The notes below the pieces were generated by a model, which did no database searches, was not told the origin of the DNA, and was given only the letters and a program-made list of their open reading frames with translations. Below are positions 32,974-40,787 of a stretch of 64,000 bases of DNA, piece after piece; positions within the stretch are counted from its first letter, which is position 1, and every line of letters starts with the position of its first letter. Location: NCBI RefSeq assembly GCF_900239935.1, contig NZ_LT965928.1, positions 2,559,520-2,623,519 of the forward strand. The letters run 5' to 3'. A program made the translations under genes and the position numbers. The DNA comes from Pseudoalteromonas carrageenovora IAM 12662. GTDB taxonomy: Bacteria; Pseudomonadota; Gammaproteobacteria; Enterobacterales; Alteromonadaceae.

Positions 32974-33852
32974 ATGAAGTGTAAGTTGTTATTTATTAGC
33001 CTTAGCGTAAGTGCTTTAGTGAGTGCTGCTCATTCGCACGCAGCTATGCGCCAATATACTGCAACCCAAGATAACTCCAATTGGGAAGTTGTAAAAACAA
33101 CACGCTTGCAATGCCAGCTAAATCATGAGGTTCCTTATTACGGTGAAGCTATATTTAAAGCCTCTGCAAGCAAAAACAAAAACCTAACCTTTAATTTAGA
33201 TATGGTTGTACGCCCTGAAAACTATTCAATTGCAGGGCTAAAAGCAGTGCCGCCAACATGGCGAGCAGGTATGCCCGCTCGTGATATAGCGAACATGAAA
33301 CTACTAAAAAAGTTTGACGGTGAACTAGGCAATAAAACAGCTTGGGAGATGTTAACTGAGCTTGAGAAAGGCTACTACCCCACCTTTTATTATCAGGACT
33401 GGCAAAATTCTGCCGATAAAATTGCCGTTGGTATGTCGAGCGTAAATTTTAAACAAGCTTATTGGGCGTTTTTGCAATGCCGCGATGAGTTACTTCCTTA
33501 CAGTTTTGAAGACATTTCGTTTACGGTGATGAACTATCAATCTAACAGCAGTAAATTAACTAAATCATCTCAACAACGTTTAGATAAAATAGCTGAATAC
33601 CTAAAAAATGATGTGAGTATTGAATCTATAAGTATCGACTCGTATACAGATAGCTACGGTGGTCGCTGGAATAACTTAGACCTTTCTCGCAAACGCGCTA
33701 AAACAATAAAAGATTACATGGTAAGCCTAGGCGTTGACGAAGCAAAAGTACAAACAACGGGTTTAGGTGAAAAACGCTTTGTTGATACCAATGACAATAT
33801 TTTAGGGCGCGACAAAAACCGTCGTTTAATAATTCAAATAGAAAAAATGTAG
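32974..33852 (+). CDS. motY: MotY, sodium-driven flagellar motor protein
   Basis: Component of the T ring that anchors the PomAB stator to polar flagella. Start set at 32974 (TTGGAG 9 bases before the ATG) not at 32947. Signal peptide 1-24, N-terminal MotY domain (about 25-165; RQYTATQDNSNWEVVKTTRLQCQLNHEVPYYGEA), and an OmpA-like peptidoglycan-binding domain (about 170-290; SIDSYTDSYGGRWNNLDLSRKRAKTIKDYMVSLGVDEAKVQTTGLGEKRFV). 292 aa, the usual size. Confidence 0.95.
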   Translation: MKCKLLFISLSVSALVSAAHSHAAMRQYTATQDNSNWEVVKTTRLQCQLNHEVPYYGEAIFKASASKNKNLTFNLDMVVRPENYSIAGLKAVPPTWRAGMPARDIANMKLLKKFDGELGNKTAWEMLTELEKGYYPTFYYQDWQNSADKIAVGMSSVNFKQAYWAFLQCRDELLPYSFEDISFTVMNYQSNSSKLTKSSQQRLDKIAEYLKNDVSIESISIDSYTDSYGGRWNNLDLSRKRAKTIKDYMVSLGVDEAKVQTTGLGEKRFVDTNDNILGRDKNRRLIIQIEKM

Positions 33853-34740
33853 TTAAAACTTTTTAGCTCGCTTAAGATATTTATCGCCAAATTGAAAAAA
33901 GCCTAGGCTAATTAAAATAATAACAGCCCCTATAATTAACTCTTGGCTAAGTGGCTCATTGTTAAGCCATGCCCCTAGTGTTAGCGCAAAACTAGGGGTT
34001 ATAAGCGTTGTAAGTGCAACGGTGCTAGCATTTAAATTTTGTAATACATGAAAATACGCAAGTGCCCCCACTAAAGAACCAAATATTCCTAAATAACCAA
34101 TTGCCCATAATGATTTTGCACTCCAGTTTTGTACATGCAGCTCACCATCTAATAGCCACCACGCAATAAAAAAGAGTGGAGTTACAAAGACCAACGCACC
34201 AAATGTGGTTGCCATTGGATGAATAGCTATCTGCACTCGCTTGATCATCACGCCGCTTAAACTAAAAAAGCACACAGCCATAAATACATATAGCAGTCCT
34301 AAGCCTTGTGTTTGTGAGTTTTGTACTTGGTTATAACTTACAAAATACAAACCTATTAATGCGCATGCTAAAGCAACAAGCTTTATAGGGCTAAACTTGG
34401 GTTCGTTAAGTAATTGCTGCGCAAGTAATCCAGACAATATAGGCGCTAAGCCAAACATAAGCGAAATAATGCCCGAAGGCACGGTTTTAGCAGCCATATA
34501 GCTCAGTAACATACCGCCAAAAATACCAATACTTGAATAAAAGTAGAGTAAGCAGGCTTTTTTACTCCATGGCACTCTTATATTAGTAATCGCGACAATT
34601 AAGCCACCTAAAAGCAGCCCCACCAACATACGCATTAAAACAGCAAGCGTTGGTGACACACTTTCGCTACTCCAAACAATACCAAGTGGTGTAGTAGACC
34701 AAATCAGAACCATAAAAAAATACGATACTTTTACCGGCAC
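33853..34740 (-). CDS. DMT-superfamily (EamA) transporter
   Basis: 295 aa with ten hydrophobic segments in two EamA repeats, the drug/metabolite exporter fold. LIWSTTPLGIVWSS opens the first repeat and AVCFFSLSGVMIKRV the second; the C-terminus is basic (KYLKRAKKF). It starts with GTG preceded by AAGGA. Its stop directly abuts the motY stop. Substrate unknown. Confidence 0.9.
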   Translation of the reverse strand: MPVKVSYFFMVLIWSTTPLGIVWSSESVSPTLAVLMRMLVGLLLGGLIVAITNIRVPWSKKACLLYFYSSIGIFGGMLLSYMAAKTVPSGIISLMFGLAPILSGLLAQQLLNEPKFSPIKLVALACALIGLYFVSYNQVQNSQTQGLGLLYVFMAVCFFSLSGVMIKRVQIAIHPMATTFGALVFVTPLFFIAWWLLDGELHVQNWSAKSLWAIGYLGIFGSLVGALAYFHVLQNLNASTVALTTLITPSFALTLGAWLNNEPLSQELIIGAVIILISLGFFQFGDKYLKRAKKF

Positions 34741-34847
34741 GTGCCAATCCTTAGCGTTTAATAACGCAATACAACGTACATAAAATTATACCCTCACCAC
34801 CCTATTTTAATACTTTTAAATGCATACAAGTGCTTAATAAATACAGT

Positions 34848-34865
34848 TGTAAATTGAGAGTTACA
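34848..34865 (+). promoter_or_regulatory. TyrR-type box upstream of aromatic permease
   Basis: TGTAAATTGAGAGTTACA matches TGTAAA-N6-TTTACA with a single change. It lies about 90 bp before the permease start, as expected for aromatic amino acid control by TyrR. Confidence 0.7.
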
Positions 34866-34956
34866 TTTAAATACAGCCCTTTTATTACAAAACTATTTGA
34901 GATTTAAGTAACTAGTTATATGGTGCATAAATATTAATAATAATTAAGGTAATTAA

Positions 34957-36159
34957 GTGCTTAAAAATAAAACAATAGGCAGCATGTTAATTGTTGCGGG
35001 CACCACTATTGGCGCAGGAATGCTTGCCCTACCAATCGCATCAGCAGGGCTTGGCTTTAGTACTGCGCTTGCATTAATTGTAGGTAGTTGGTTATTAATG
35101 ACCTACACAGCATTACTTATGCTAGAACTACATCAATATGCACCCCGTGATGCCACATTAAATACTCTTGCTAAATTGTGGTTAGGTAAACGAGGGCAAT
35201 ACGTCGCTAACTTCTCAATGATATTTTTATTTTATGCTTTGTGTGCAGCGTATATAGCAGGTGGAGGTGCGCAGCTTCAAGCACGAATAAATATAGGCTT
35301 TGATGTAGATATTGCTCCGCAGCTAGGCTCTGTGATCCTTGCCGTAATTATTGCAAGTGTTGTTACCCTGGGCACAAGTAAAGTTGATAAATTGAACCAA
35401 GTTTTATTTGCAATTAAAATTGTTGTATTGGCTAGCTTGTTTTATATGCTCACTCCTTATGTTCAAAGTAAACATTTATTAGAAATGCCTGTAGAGCAAG
35501 GCCTAATACTTTCTGCTATTCCGGTTATTTTTACATCTTTTGGCTTTCATGGATCTATTCCCTCTATTGTTAAATATGTAGGGCTTGAAATAAACTCCCT
35601 TAAAAAAGTAATGATTGCAGGCGCAGCTTTGCCTCTGGTTATTTATATTTTTTGGCAGTTATTGAGCCAAGGTATTATGAGCCAAAGCGATTTACTTAAT
35701 AGTGAAGGCTTAAATGGTTTTGTAAGTAGCGTAGCTAATATTGCGCATAATCCAAGTGTTTCAACTGCGGTTAAACTATTTGCGGATCTTGCACTTGCCA
35801 CATCGTTTTTAGGCGTTAGCTTAGGCTTATTCGACTTTTTTGCAGACACGTTTAAAAAAGGTGATAACAAAACAGACCGCATCAAAACAGCCTTAATAAC
35901 ATTTATACCTCCTTTAGGTTTTGCGCTATTTTATCCGCAAGGCTTTATTATGGCATTAGGCTACGCAGCTATTGCATTGGTCGTGTTAGCTATATTTTTA
36001 CCTGTTGCTATGGTTTACAAGCAGCGGAAAACCTCAAGTAAACAGGGTTATAAAGTAAGTACTGGTAACACTGGGCTATTAATTGCTGGGTTATGTGGTG
36101 TGCTAATAATTACTGCGCAATTTATGCAAATGGCTGGGGTTATACCTGCTATTGGTTAA
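34957..36159 (+). CDS. Aromatic amino acid permease (HAAAP family, TyrP-like)
   Basis: 400-aa inner-membrane permease with 11 hydrophobic segments. The opening SMLIVAGTTIGAGMLALPIASAGLGF is diagnostic for the hydroxy/aromatic amino acid permease family (TyrP, Mtr, TnaB), which import tyrosine or tryptophan with protons. It starts with GTG after AAGG. A TyrR-type box upstream favours tyrosine (TyrP-like) use, but Mtr is also TyrR-regulated, so the substrate stays open. Confidence 0.88.
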   Translation: MLKNKTIGSMLIVAGTTIGAGMLALPIASAGLGFSTALALIVGSWLLMTYTALLMLELHQYAPRDATLNTLAKLWLGKRGQYVANFSMIFLFYALCAAYIAGGGAQLQARINIGFDVDIAPQLGSVILAVIIASVVTLGTSKVDKLNQVLFAIKIVVLASLFYMLTPYVQSKHLLEMPVEQGLILSAIPVIFTSFGFHGSIPSIVKYVGLEINSLKKVMIAGAALPLVIYIFWQLLSQGIMSQSDLLNSEGLNGFVSSVANIAHNPSVSTAVKLFADLALATSFLGVSLGLFDFFADTFKKGDNKTDRIKTALITFIPPLGFALFYPQGFIMALGYAAIALVVLAIFLPVAMVYKQRKTSSKQGYKVSTGNTGLLIAGLCGVLIITAQFMQMAGVIPAIG

Positions 36160-36191
36160 TGCGTACTTCTGTAAACTTAAATTTAGTTAAT

Positions 36192-36230
36192 AAAAAACCG
36201 CACACCATTATTAATGGAGTGCGGTTTTTT
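36192..36230. terminator. Bidirectional terminator
   Basis: AAAAAACCGCAC and GTGCGGTTTTTT form a 12-bp stem between the permease and the convergent aminotransferase gene. Confidence 0.9.
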
Positions 36231-36243
36231 ATGTTAACTACGT

Positions 36244-37434
36244 TTATTTACAAACGTCAGCTACTGCATTTGCAAAGTATTCAATATTCGAATCGCTAAT
36301 ACCCGCTACGTTTACACGGCTAGAACCAACAATGTAGATACCGTACTCTTTTTGCAGGCGAGCAATTTGCTCTTTATTAATGCCCAAGAAAGAAAACATG
36401 CCATGTTGGCGCTCAATAAATGAGAAGTCTTGAGCAATATCTTTTGCTGCTAAGCTTTCTTTAATTAGGCTACGTAAACCATTAATACGCGTACGCATTT
36501 CATCAAGCTCTGAGTGCCACATTTGCGTAAGTTCGGTGCTGCTTAAAATAGTATTTACTATATCTGCACCATGCGCTGGCGGCATTGAATATATACTACG
36601 TACTACACTTAACATTACAGAGTTAGATATATCTGCTGTTGCGCTATCTTTAGCAATTAGTGAACATGCACCAATACGCTCACGGTAAAGACCAAAGTTT
36701 TTAGAGCAAGAAGAACAAATAATGAGCTCTTCTACTGCATCAGCTAAAATACGTAATCCACGAGCATCCTCTTCAAGAGAAGATCCAAAACCTTGATACG
36801 CAATATCTACAAGTGGTGTAAAGCCAACTTCTTTAGCAAGCTCAGCGACTGTATTCCACTGAGTTTCGTTTAAATCCATACCACTTGGGTTATGACAACA
36901 TGCATGAACTAAAACTACATCACCTTTAGGCACTTTTTTAAGCGTGTCGATCATCTCATCAAATAATAAATCTTTGTTTTCGTAATCGTAGTATGGGTAC
37001 TCTTTAACAGTAAGACCTGCCGCTTCAAATAAGCTGATGTGGTTTGCCCAAGTAGGATTAGTTACCCAAACAGTTGCATCAGCGTTACAACGCTTAATAA
37101 ATTCAGCTGCTACACGAAGTGCGCCTGTACCGCCAGGTGCTTGTGCTGTACGTACACGATTAGCAAGTAAAGCTTGGTGCTCGCCTAATAATAACTGTTC
37201 CATTTTTTGACAGTAATCTAGGTTACCCGCTAAACCAATGTAAGATTTGCTCGTTTCGTTGTCTAAACGAAACGCTTCAGCTTTTTTCACCGCTTTAAGT
37301 ACCGGTGTGTTGCCTTGCTCATCTTTGTAGACACCTACGCCTAAATCAATTTTATTAGGGTTTGTATCTTGTTTATAGGCCGCCATAAGGCCAAGAATAG
37401 GATCTGTTGGTAATGGTTTTAATACTGAGAACAT
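36244..37434 (-). CDS. tyrB: Aromatic/aspartate aminotransferase (class I)
   Basis: PLP enzyme of subgroup I-alpha that makes tyrosine, phenylalanine or aspartate. Lys245 in SSCSKNFGLYRERIG binds PLP; QAPGGTGALRVAAEF, HACCHNPSGMDLNETQW and VDIAYQGFGS are the PLP-site motifs. 396 aa. TyrB and AspC cannot be separated surely by eye; an adjacent aromatic permease with a TyrR-type box favours TyrB. A weak TyrR-like box lies at 37502-37519, some 68 bp upstream. Confidence 0.88.
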   Translation of the reverse strand: MFSVLKPLPTDPILGLMAAYKQDTNPNKIDLGVGVYKDEQGNTPVLKAVKKAEAFRLDNETSKSYIGLAGNLDYCQKMEQLLLGEHQALLANRVRTAQAPGGTGALRVAAEFIKRCNADATVWVTNPTWANHISLFEAAGLTVKEYPYYDYENKDLLFDEMIDTLKKVPKGDVVLVHACCHNPSGMDLNETQWNTVAELAKEVGFTPLVDIAYQGFGSSLEEDARGLRILADAVEELIICSSCSKNFGLYRERIGACSLIAKDSATADISNSVMLSVVRSIYSMPPAHGADIVNTILSSTELTQMWHSELDEMRTRINGLRSLIKESLAAKDIAQDFSFIERQHGMFSFLGINKEQIARLQKEYGIYIVGSSRVNVAGISDSNIEYFANAVADVCK

Positions 37435-37514
37435 TGGCTATCTCTTATCGTTATTTAGGGGTTAGCTGTTAGGCTTAGCTTAACATAAAAGCACATCACG
37501 TTGACCAGTGTTAT

Positions 37515-38186
37515 TTACACTAGAAAGTGAGGAATTTTAATACAACATGCAATTAAAATGGCAAGTGTCTTTTCATCAAAAAAATCATTGCTAAAGGCTT
37601 CTGCATCCACAATACCTACACATTCATTTTGAGAGTTAAAAAGTGGTAGGCAGGTTTCAGATTTAACTTTAGGATCGCATGTATAGTACTCACCACCTTG
37701 AGATAAGTAGTTTTCAACATTGTTAATAATGCGACCTTTTCGAGAAAGCGCAACTTGTACATTGTTGCTACCTGCTGCAAAAGCTTCTGTAAGCGGAAAT
37801 AAAGGACGACTTGGCGCACCATGATAAGCAAGCTTAAGTAGTTGCTTACCTTCATTGGTAATTGTTGCCTGATAAATGCCGTACCAGTCTACTTTAGTTT
37901 GTTGCTCTATATAATTAACAATAGCTTGTAACTGAGCTAGCTTTTGTTCGGTCTGTGAATTGTTTTCAATATAGTCAGTAAGTTTGAATGGCTCGTCTTG
38001 TAAATAACCAAATAAGCTACATGCACCGCCCTCGCCTAACTCAGGAATTTGATATTCCCAACAAACCTTAGTGTTAGGGCTACTAGCAAGGTATAGCTCA
38101 AGCTTTTCAAGCTCAGCTGAAATTAAGTTTTGATCAACACTTAGCTGTGCTTGTGTTAAGTAAGAAGAAATCATTTGGCCATCCAT
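37515..38186 (-). CDS. GAF-domain protein related to free methionine-R-sulfoxide reductase
   Basis: 223 aa. Residues about 75-220 form a GAF domain: VDWYGIYQATI, LKLAYHGAPSRPLFPL, CDPKVKSETCLPLFNSQNECVGIVDAEAFSNDFFDEKTLAILIACC. The layout resembles fRMsr, which reduces free Met-R-sulfoxide; Cys in TCDP aligns with its catalytic CD motif, but the other two catalytic Cys are not in the usual places, so activity is doubtful. Met5 (38174) with GGATGG ahead is an alternative start. Confidence 0.78.
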   Translation of the reverse strand: MDGQMISSYLTQAQLSVDQNLISAELEKLELYLASSPNTKVCWEYQIPELGEGGACSLFGYLQDEPFKLTDYIENNSQTEQKLAQLQAIVNYIEQQTKVDWYGIYQATITNEGKQLLKLAYHGAPSRPLFPLTEAFAAGSNNVQVALSRKGRIINNVENYLSQGGEYYTCDPKVKSETCLPLFNSQNECVGIVDAEAFSNDFFDEKTLAILIACCIKIPHFLV

Positions 38187-38230
38187 ACATCTAAAGTTTC
38201 GAAGATAATAGCATGGATATTTTTACAGAG

Positions 38231-39886
38231 CTAGCTCAACTTGTAGCACATTTCAACTTGATTTCCACTGGCGTTGTAAGTAACTTTTTCGGCAATTTCT
38301 TCTAATAATGAAAGGCCTCGGCCAAACTCATTATTCACTAAGGTAGGTTCACTAGCTCCTGGTTTATTACTAAACCCTCGCCCTGAGTCACAAATAATAA
38401 AATATAAACACAGCGTATCGGGGCAATAACGCATATCAATAATAATCATTGCACCTGTAAGGTTAGCTAAGGCAGCTTCTCTTAATTCGTAATACCGAAA
38501 AAAGCCATCTTCTTGTTTTTTAATCTCTGAATCGAGACCTAATACACCATGATCTAACGCATTGTTGTAAGCCTCAGAAAGCAGCAAAAATATATTGGAA
38601 CGATGGGCTTTTAGTCCTTCAACGCTACTTAAAATATTGACAACATCGTATACAGGATCTGTTTTTTTTATTTGCTGTGAGTTTAAGCTCAAGGATAAGT
38701 TAAATGCTAAAGTAGAAAACGCTTCGCGTTCTTGCTCCTGTGGTATTAAAGGAAGGCAGTTAAGTAATACAATACTTAAATCATCTTGTTGCTCGCTACC
38801 GTTCGCAAACTTACTTACACTTTGTATTATGTCTTCACTGCTTATCATTGGCTTAGCTTTTAAGGTCTGTAAAAAGCGCTCTTCACCAAAAAAGGTATCA
38901 CTATGATTTGCTGTTTCAATAATACCGTCAGTTGCTAACACTAAGCGCGTTGATGGGTCCGCCTCAAAGTGTATAACTTCATATTCAAATTCTTGCTCAT
39001 CTAATATGCCTAGTGCCATATGTTGAGACTCAAGTGTTTGCTTAACGTTTCCGTTATTATCTATTAAGTAAGCATCAGGTAGGCCGCCAAGCCAAGCTGA
39101 CACACTTTTACCCGATGCACTTAGCTCAATAATATTAGCTGCGCAAAACATATGACCTGGGAGTAAGTTATATAGTAATAGGTTTAATTCACACGCAATG
39201 TCGTTAACCGCCATACCTTTTTGCACCATAGTGTAAAACACGCGTGAAACAGGTAATGCGCCTATAGCGGCAGCCAAGCCATGCCCAGTAAAATCACCCA
39301 GCATGCAGTACAAATTCCCTATTGGGCTTTGTGCAACCAAAAATACGTCGCCATTAAACATGGATGCTGGTGATAAATTAAAATCGAGGTATTCTTTAAA
39401 CTTCCCTTGGTTTTCCAAGGAGTTACTAAAAATATGTTCAATAATCTCATGTTCACGTTCAATTTGATTGTGATGATATTCTAGTAATTTTTTTTGCTGA
39501 TTGGCTTTTTTACTTAGCTCTCTGGTGCGGCTATGGGCCTTAATTTTTGCGTGTAAGATAACTTTTTCAAATGGTTTATGAATAAAGTCATCGCCGCCTA
39601 CGGCTAAACAGCGCTCAAAACTGGCCTGATCTTCTAAAGAGGTAATAAAAATAATAGGTAGGTAAACTTCGCTGTTTAGCTGCTTTATTTTTTCAGCAGC
39701 CTCAAAGCCATCCATTACAGGCATTAAAACATCAAGTAAAACAATGTCTATCTCTTCTCGTTTAAGTACATTAAGCGCATCGAGGCCATTATAAGCAAAC
39801 GATATTTTGTAACCTTCTTGCTCAAGCATTTTACTTAATAAAATACGGTTGAGCGCTTGGTCATCTACAATCAGCACATGCATCAT
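38231..39886 (-). CDS. Response regulator with PP2C phosphatase and anti-sigma-type kinase domains
   Basis: 551 aa with three modules: receiver (1-120; VLIVDDQALNRILLSK, phospho-Asp in IVLLDVLMPVMDG, Thr in FITS, Lys in HKPF), PP2C/SpoIIE phosphatase (about 165-385; DVFLVAQSPIGNLYCMLGDFTGHGLAAAIGALPVS, VLATDGIIE, DDLSIVLL) and a C-terminal HATPase domain (about 400-545; LLLSEAYNNALDHGVLG, FIICDSGRGF). It starts inside the stop of the STAS gene (TAATG), so kinase, phosphatase and substrate are made together. This is the HsbR architecture of Pseudomonas. Confidence 0.93.
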   Translation of the reverse strand: MMHVLIVDDQALNRILLSKMLEQEGYKISFAYNGLDALNVLKREEIDIVLLDVLMPVMDGFEAAEKIKQLNSEVYLPIIFITSLEDQASFERCLAVGGDDFIHKPFEKVILHAKIKAHSRTRELSKKANQQKKLLEYHHNQIEREHEIIEHIFSNSLENQGKFKEYLDFNLSPASMFNGDVFLVAQSPIGNLYCMLGDFTGHGLAAAIGALPVSRVFYTMVQKGMAVNDIACELNLLLYNLLPGHMFCAANIIELSASGKSVSAWLGGLPDAYLIDNNGNVKQTLESQHMALGILDEQEFEYEVIHFEADPSTRLVLATDGIIETANHSDTFFGEERFLQTLKAKPMISSEDIIQSVSKFANGSEQQDDLSIVLLNCLPLIPQEQEREAFSTLAFNLSLSLNSQQIKKTDPVYDVVNILSSVEGLKAHRSNIFLLLSEAYNNALDHGVLGLDSEIKKQEDGFFRYYELREAALANLTGAMIIIDMRYCPDTLCLYFIICDSGRGFSNKPGASEPTLVNNEFGRGLSLLEEIAEKVTYNASGNQVEMCYKLS

Positions 39887-40191
39887 TAGCTAATATCAAA
39901 CTTTTTATCAAAACGAGAGATTTGTAGTATTTTTCTTAGTTGTGGTTGGCAGTTGCTAATTTCGATTGTTTTTACTTGTCCCTCAATGGTTTTTTTCATA
40001 TTGAGCAACATTCCAAGTGCAGAGCTGTCCATATAGTCGGTTTCTCGTAAATCGATAATAACTTTAACCGTTTTATCGCTCATTTGTGCATAGGCTTGGC
40101 GAAAAGATTGCACTAAATTAAAATCAAACTTGCCCTTAATTTGTATTGTTAAAGTAGTGCCATCGACCGATTCGTTCTTTGTTAAACTCAT
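39886..40191 (-). CDS. STAS-domain anti-sigma factor antagonist
   Basis: 101 aa, a single STAS domain with the phosphorylatable Ser in DYMDSSALGMLLNMKK. GGAG is 7 bases before the ATG at 40191; an upstream in-frame TTG is discounted. Paired with the following PP2C/kinase regulator it forms a partner switch: the regulator would phosphorylate or dephosphorylate this protein, which then binds a target. The partner anti-sigma or output protein is not nearby; in P. aeruginosa the equivalent HsbA acts on FlgM and a diguanylate cyclase. Confidence 0.92.
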   Translation of the reverse strand: MSLTKNESVDGTTLTIQIKGKFDFNLVQSFRQAYAQMSDKTVKVIIDLRETDYMDSSALGMLLNMKKTIEGQVKTIEISNCQPQLRKILQISRFDKKFDIS

Positions 40192-40326
40192 AATAAACTC
40201 CAATAATATTTCCTTTGAACTAAATATAACCTGTTAAAAGTATTTAGCAAAAAGAAAAACACACAACAGCAAATTTGCTATCATTTATGCCAATATTTAT
40301 TTCATTTTATCTATTAAAGGTAAGTT

Positions 40327-40656
40327 ATGAGTGATAGTCACTTAGTATATTCAACAAGTACAGGTCGAATTGACCAACCAAAACCTGAAAAAGAGCTAGA
40401 TACTAAACTTTTTAAAGATGGCTCTGTACGTATAGAACGTCAAACAAAAGGGCGTAAAGGCAAAGGTGTCATGTTAGTGGTAGGTATTGACCCAAAAGAA
40501 CACGATTTAAAAAAGTTAGCTAAAACCATTAAAAGCAAAATGGGCCAAGGCGGCGCAGTTAAAGAAGGCATTATTGAAGTACAAGGCGATGACCGAGATA
40601 AACTAAAAGCTATTTTAGAAGGGTTAAAGTTTAAAGTTAAAATTGCGGGTGGTTAA
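40327..40656 (+). CDS. yciH: SUI1/YciH-family translation factor
   Basis: 109 aa. C-terminal SUI1 fold with RIERQTKGRKGKGVMLVVGIDP, KKLAKTIKSKMGQGGAVKEGIIEVQGDDRDKLKAIL, matching YciH, the bacterial homologue of eIF1, which affects start-site fidelity in vitro. AAAGG precedes the ATG. Its stop lies in a hairpin. Monocistronic. Confidence 0.95.
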   Translation: MSDSHLVYSTSTGRIDQPKPEKELDTKLFKDGSVRIERQTKGRKGKGVMLVVGIDPKEHDLKKLAKTIKSKMGQGGAVKEGIIEVQGDDRDKLKAILEGLKFKVKIAGG

Positions 40657-40666
40657 CCCGCAATTT
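40640..40666 (+). terminator. Hairpin over the yciH stop codon
   Basis: AAATTGCGGGT and ACCCGCAATTT form an 11-bp stem; only a weak T run follows. Probable terminator. Confidence 0.55.
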
Positions 40667-40787
40667 ATTAGTTAGCCAAGCCCAAGTTTAACTATTTAAC
40701 CTTATTACTTTTATAGCTACAAACTTTAGTAAATTCAGTGCAGTTAGCACTGAAAATAGCAGCTGAAATAGATTTACCATCTAAAGG

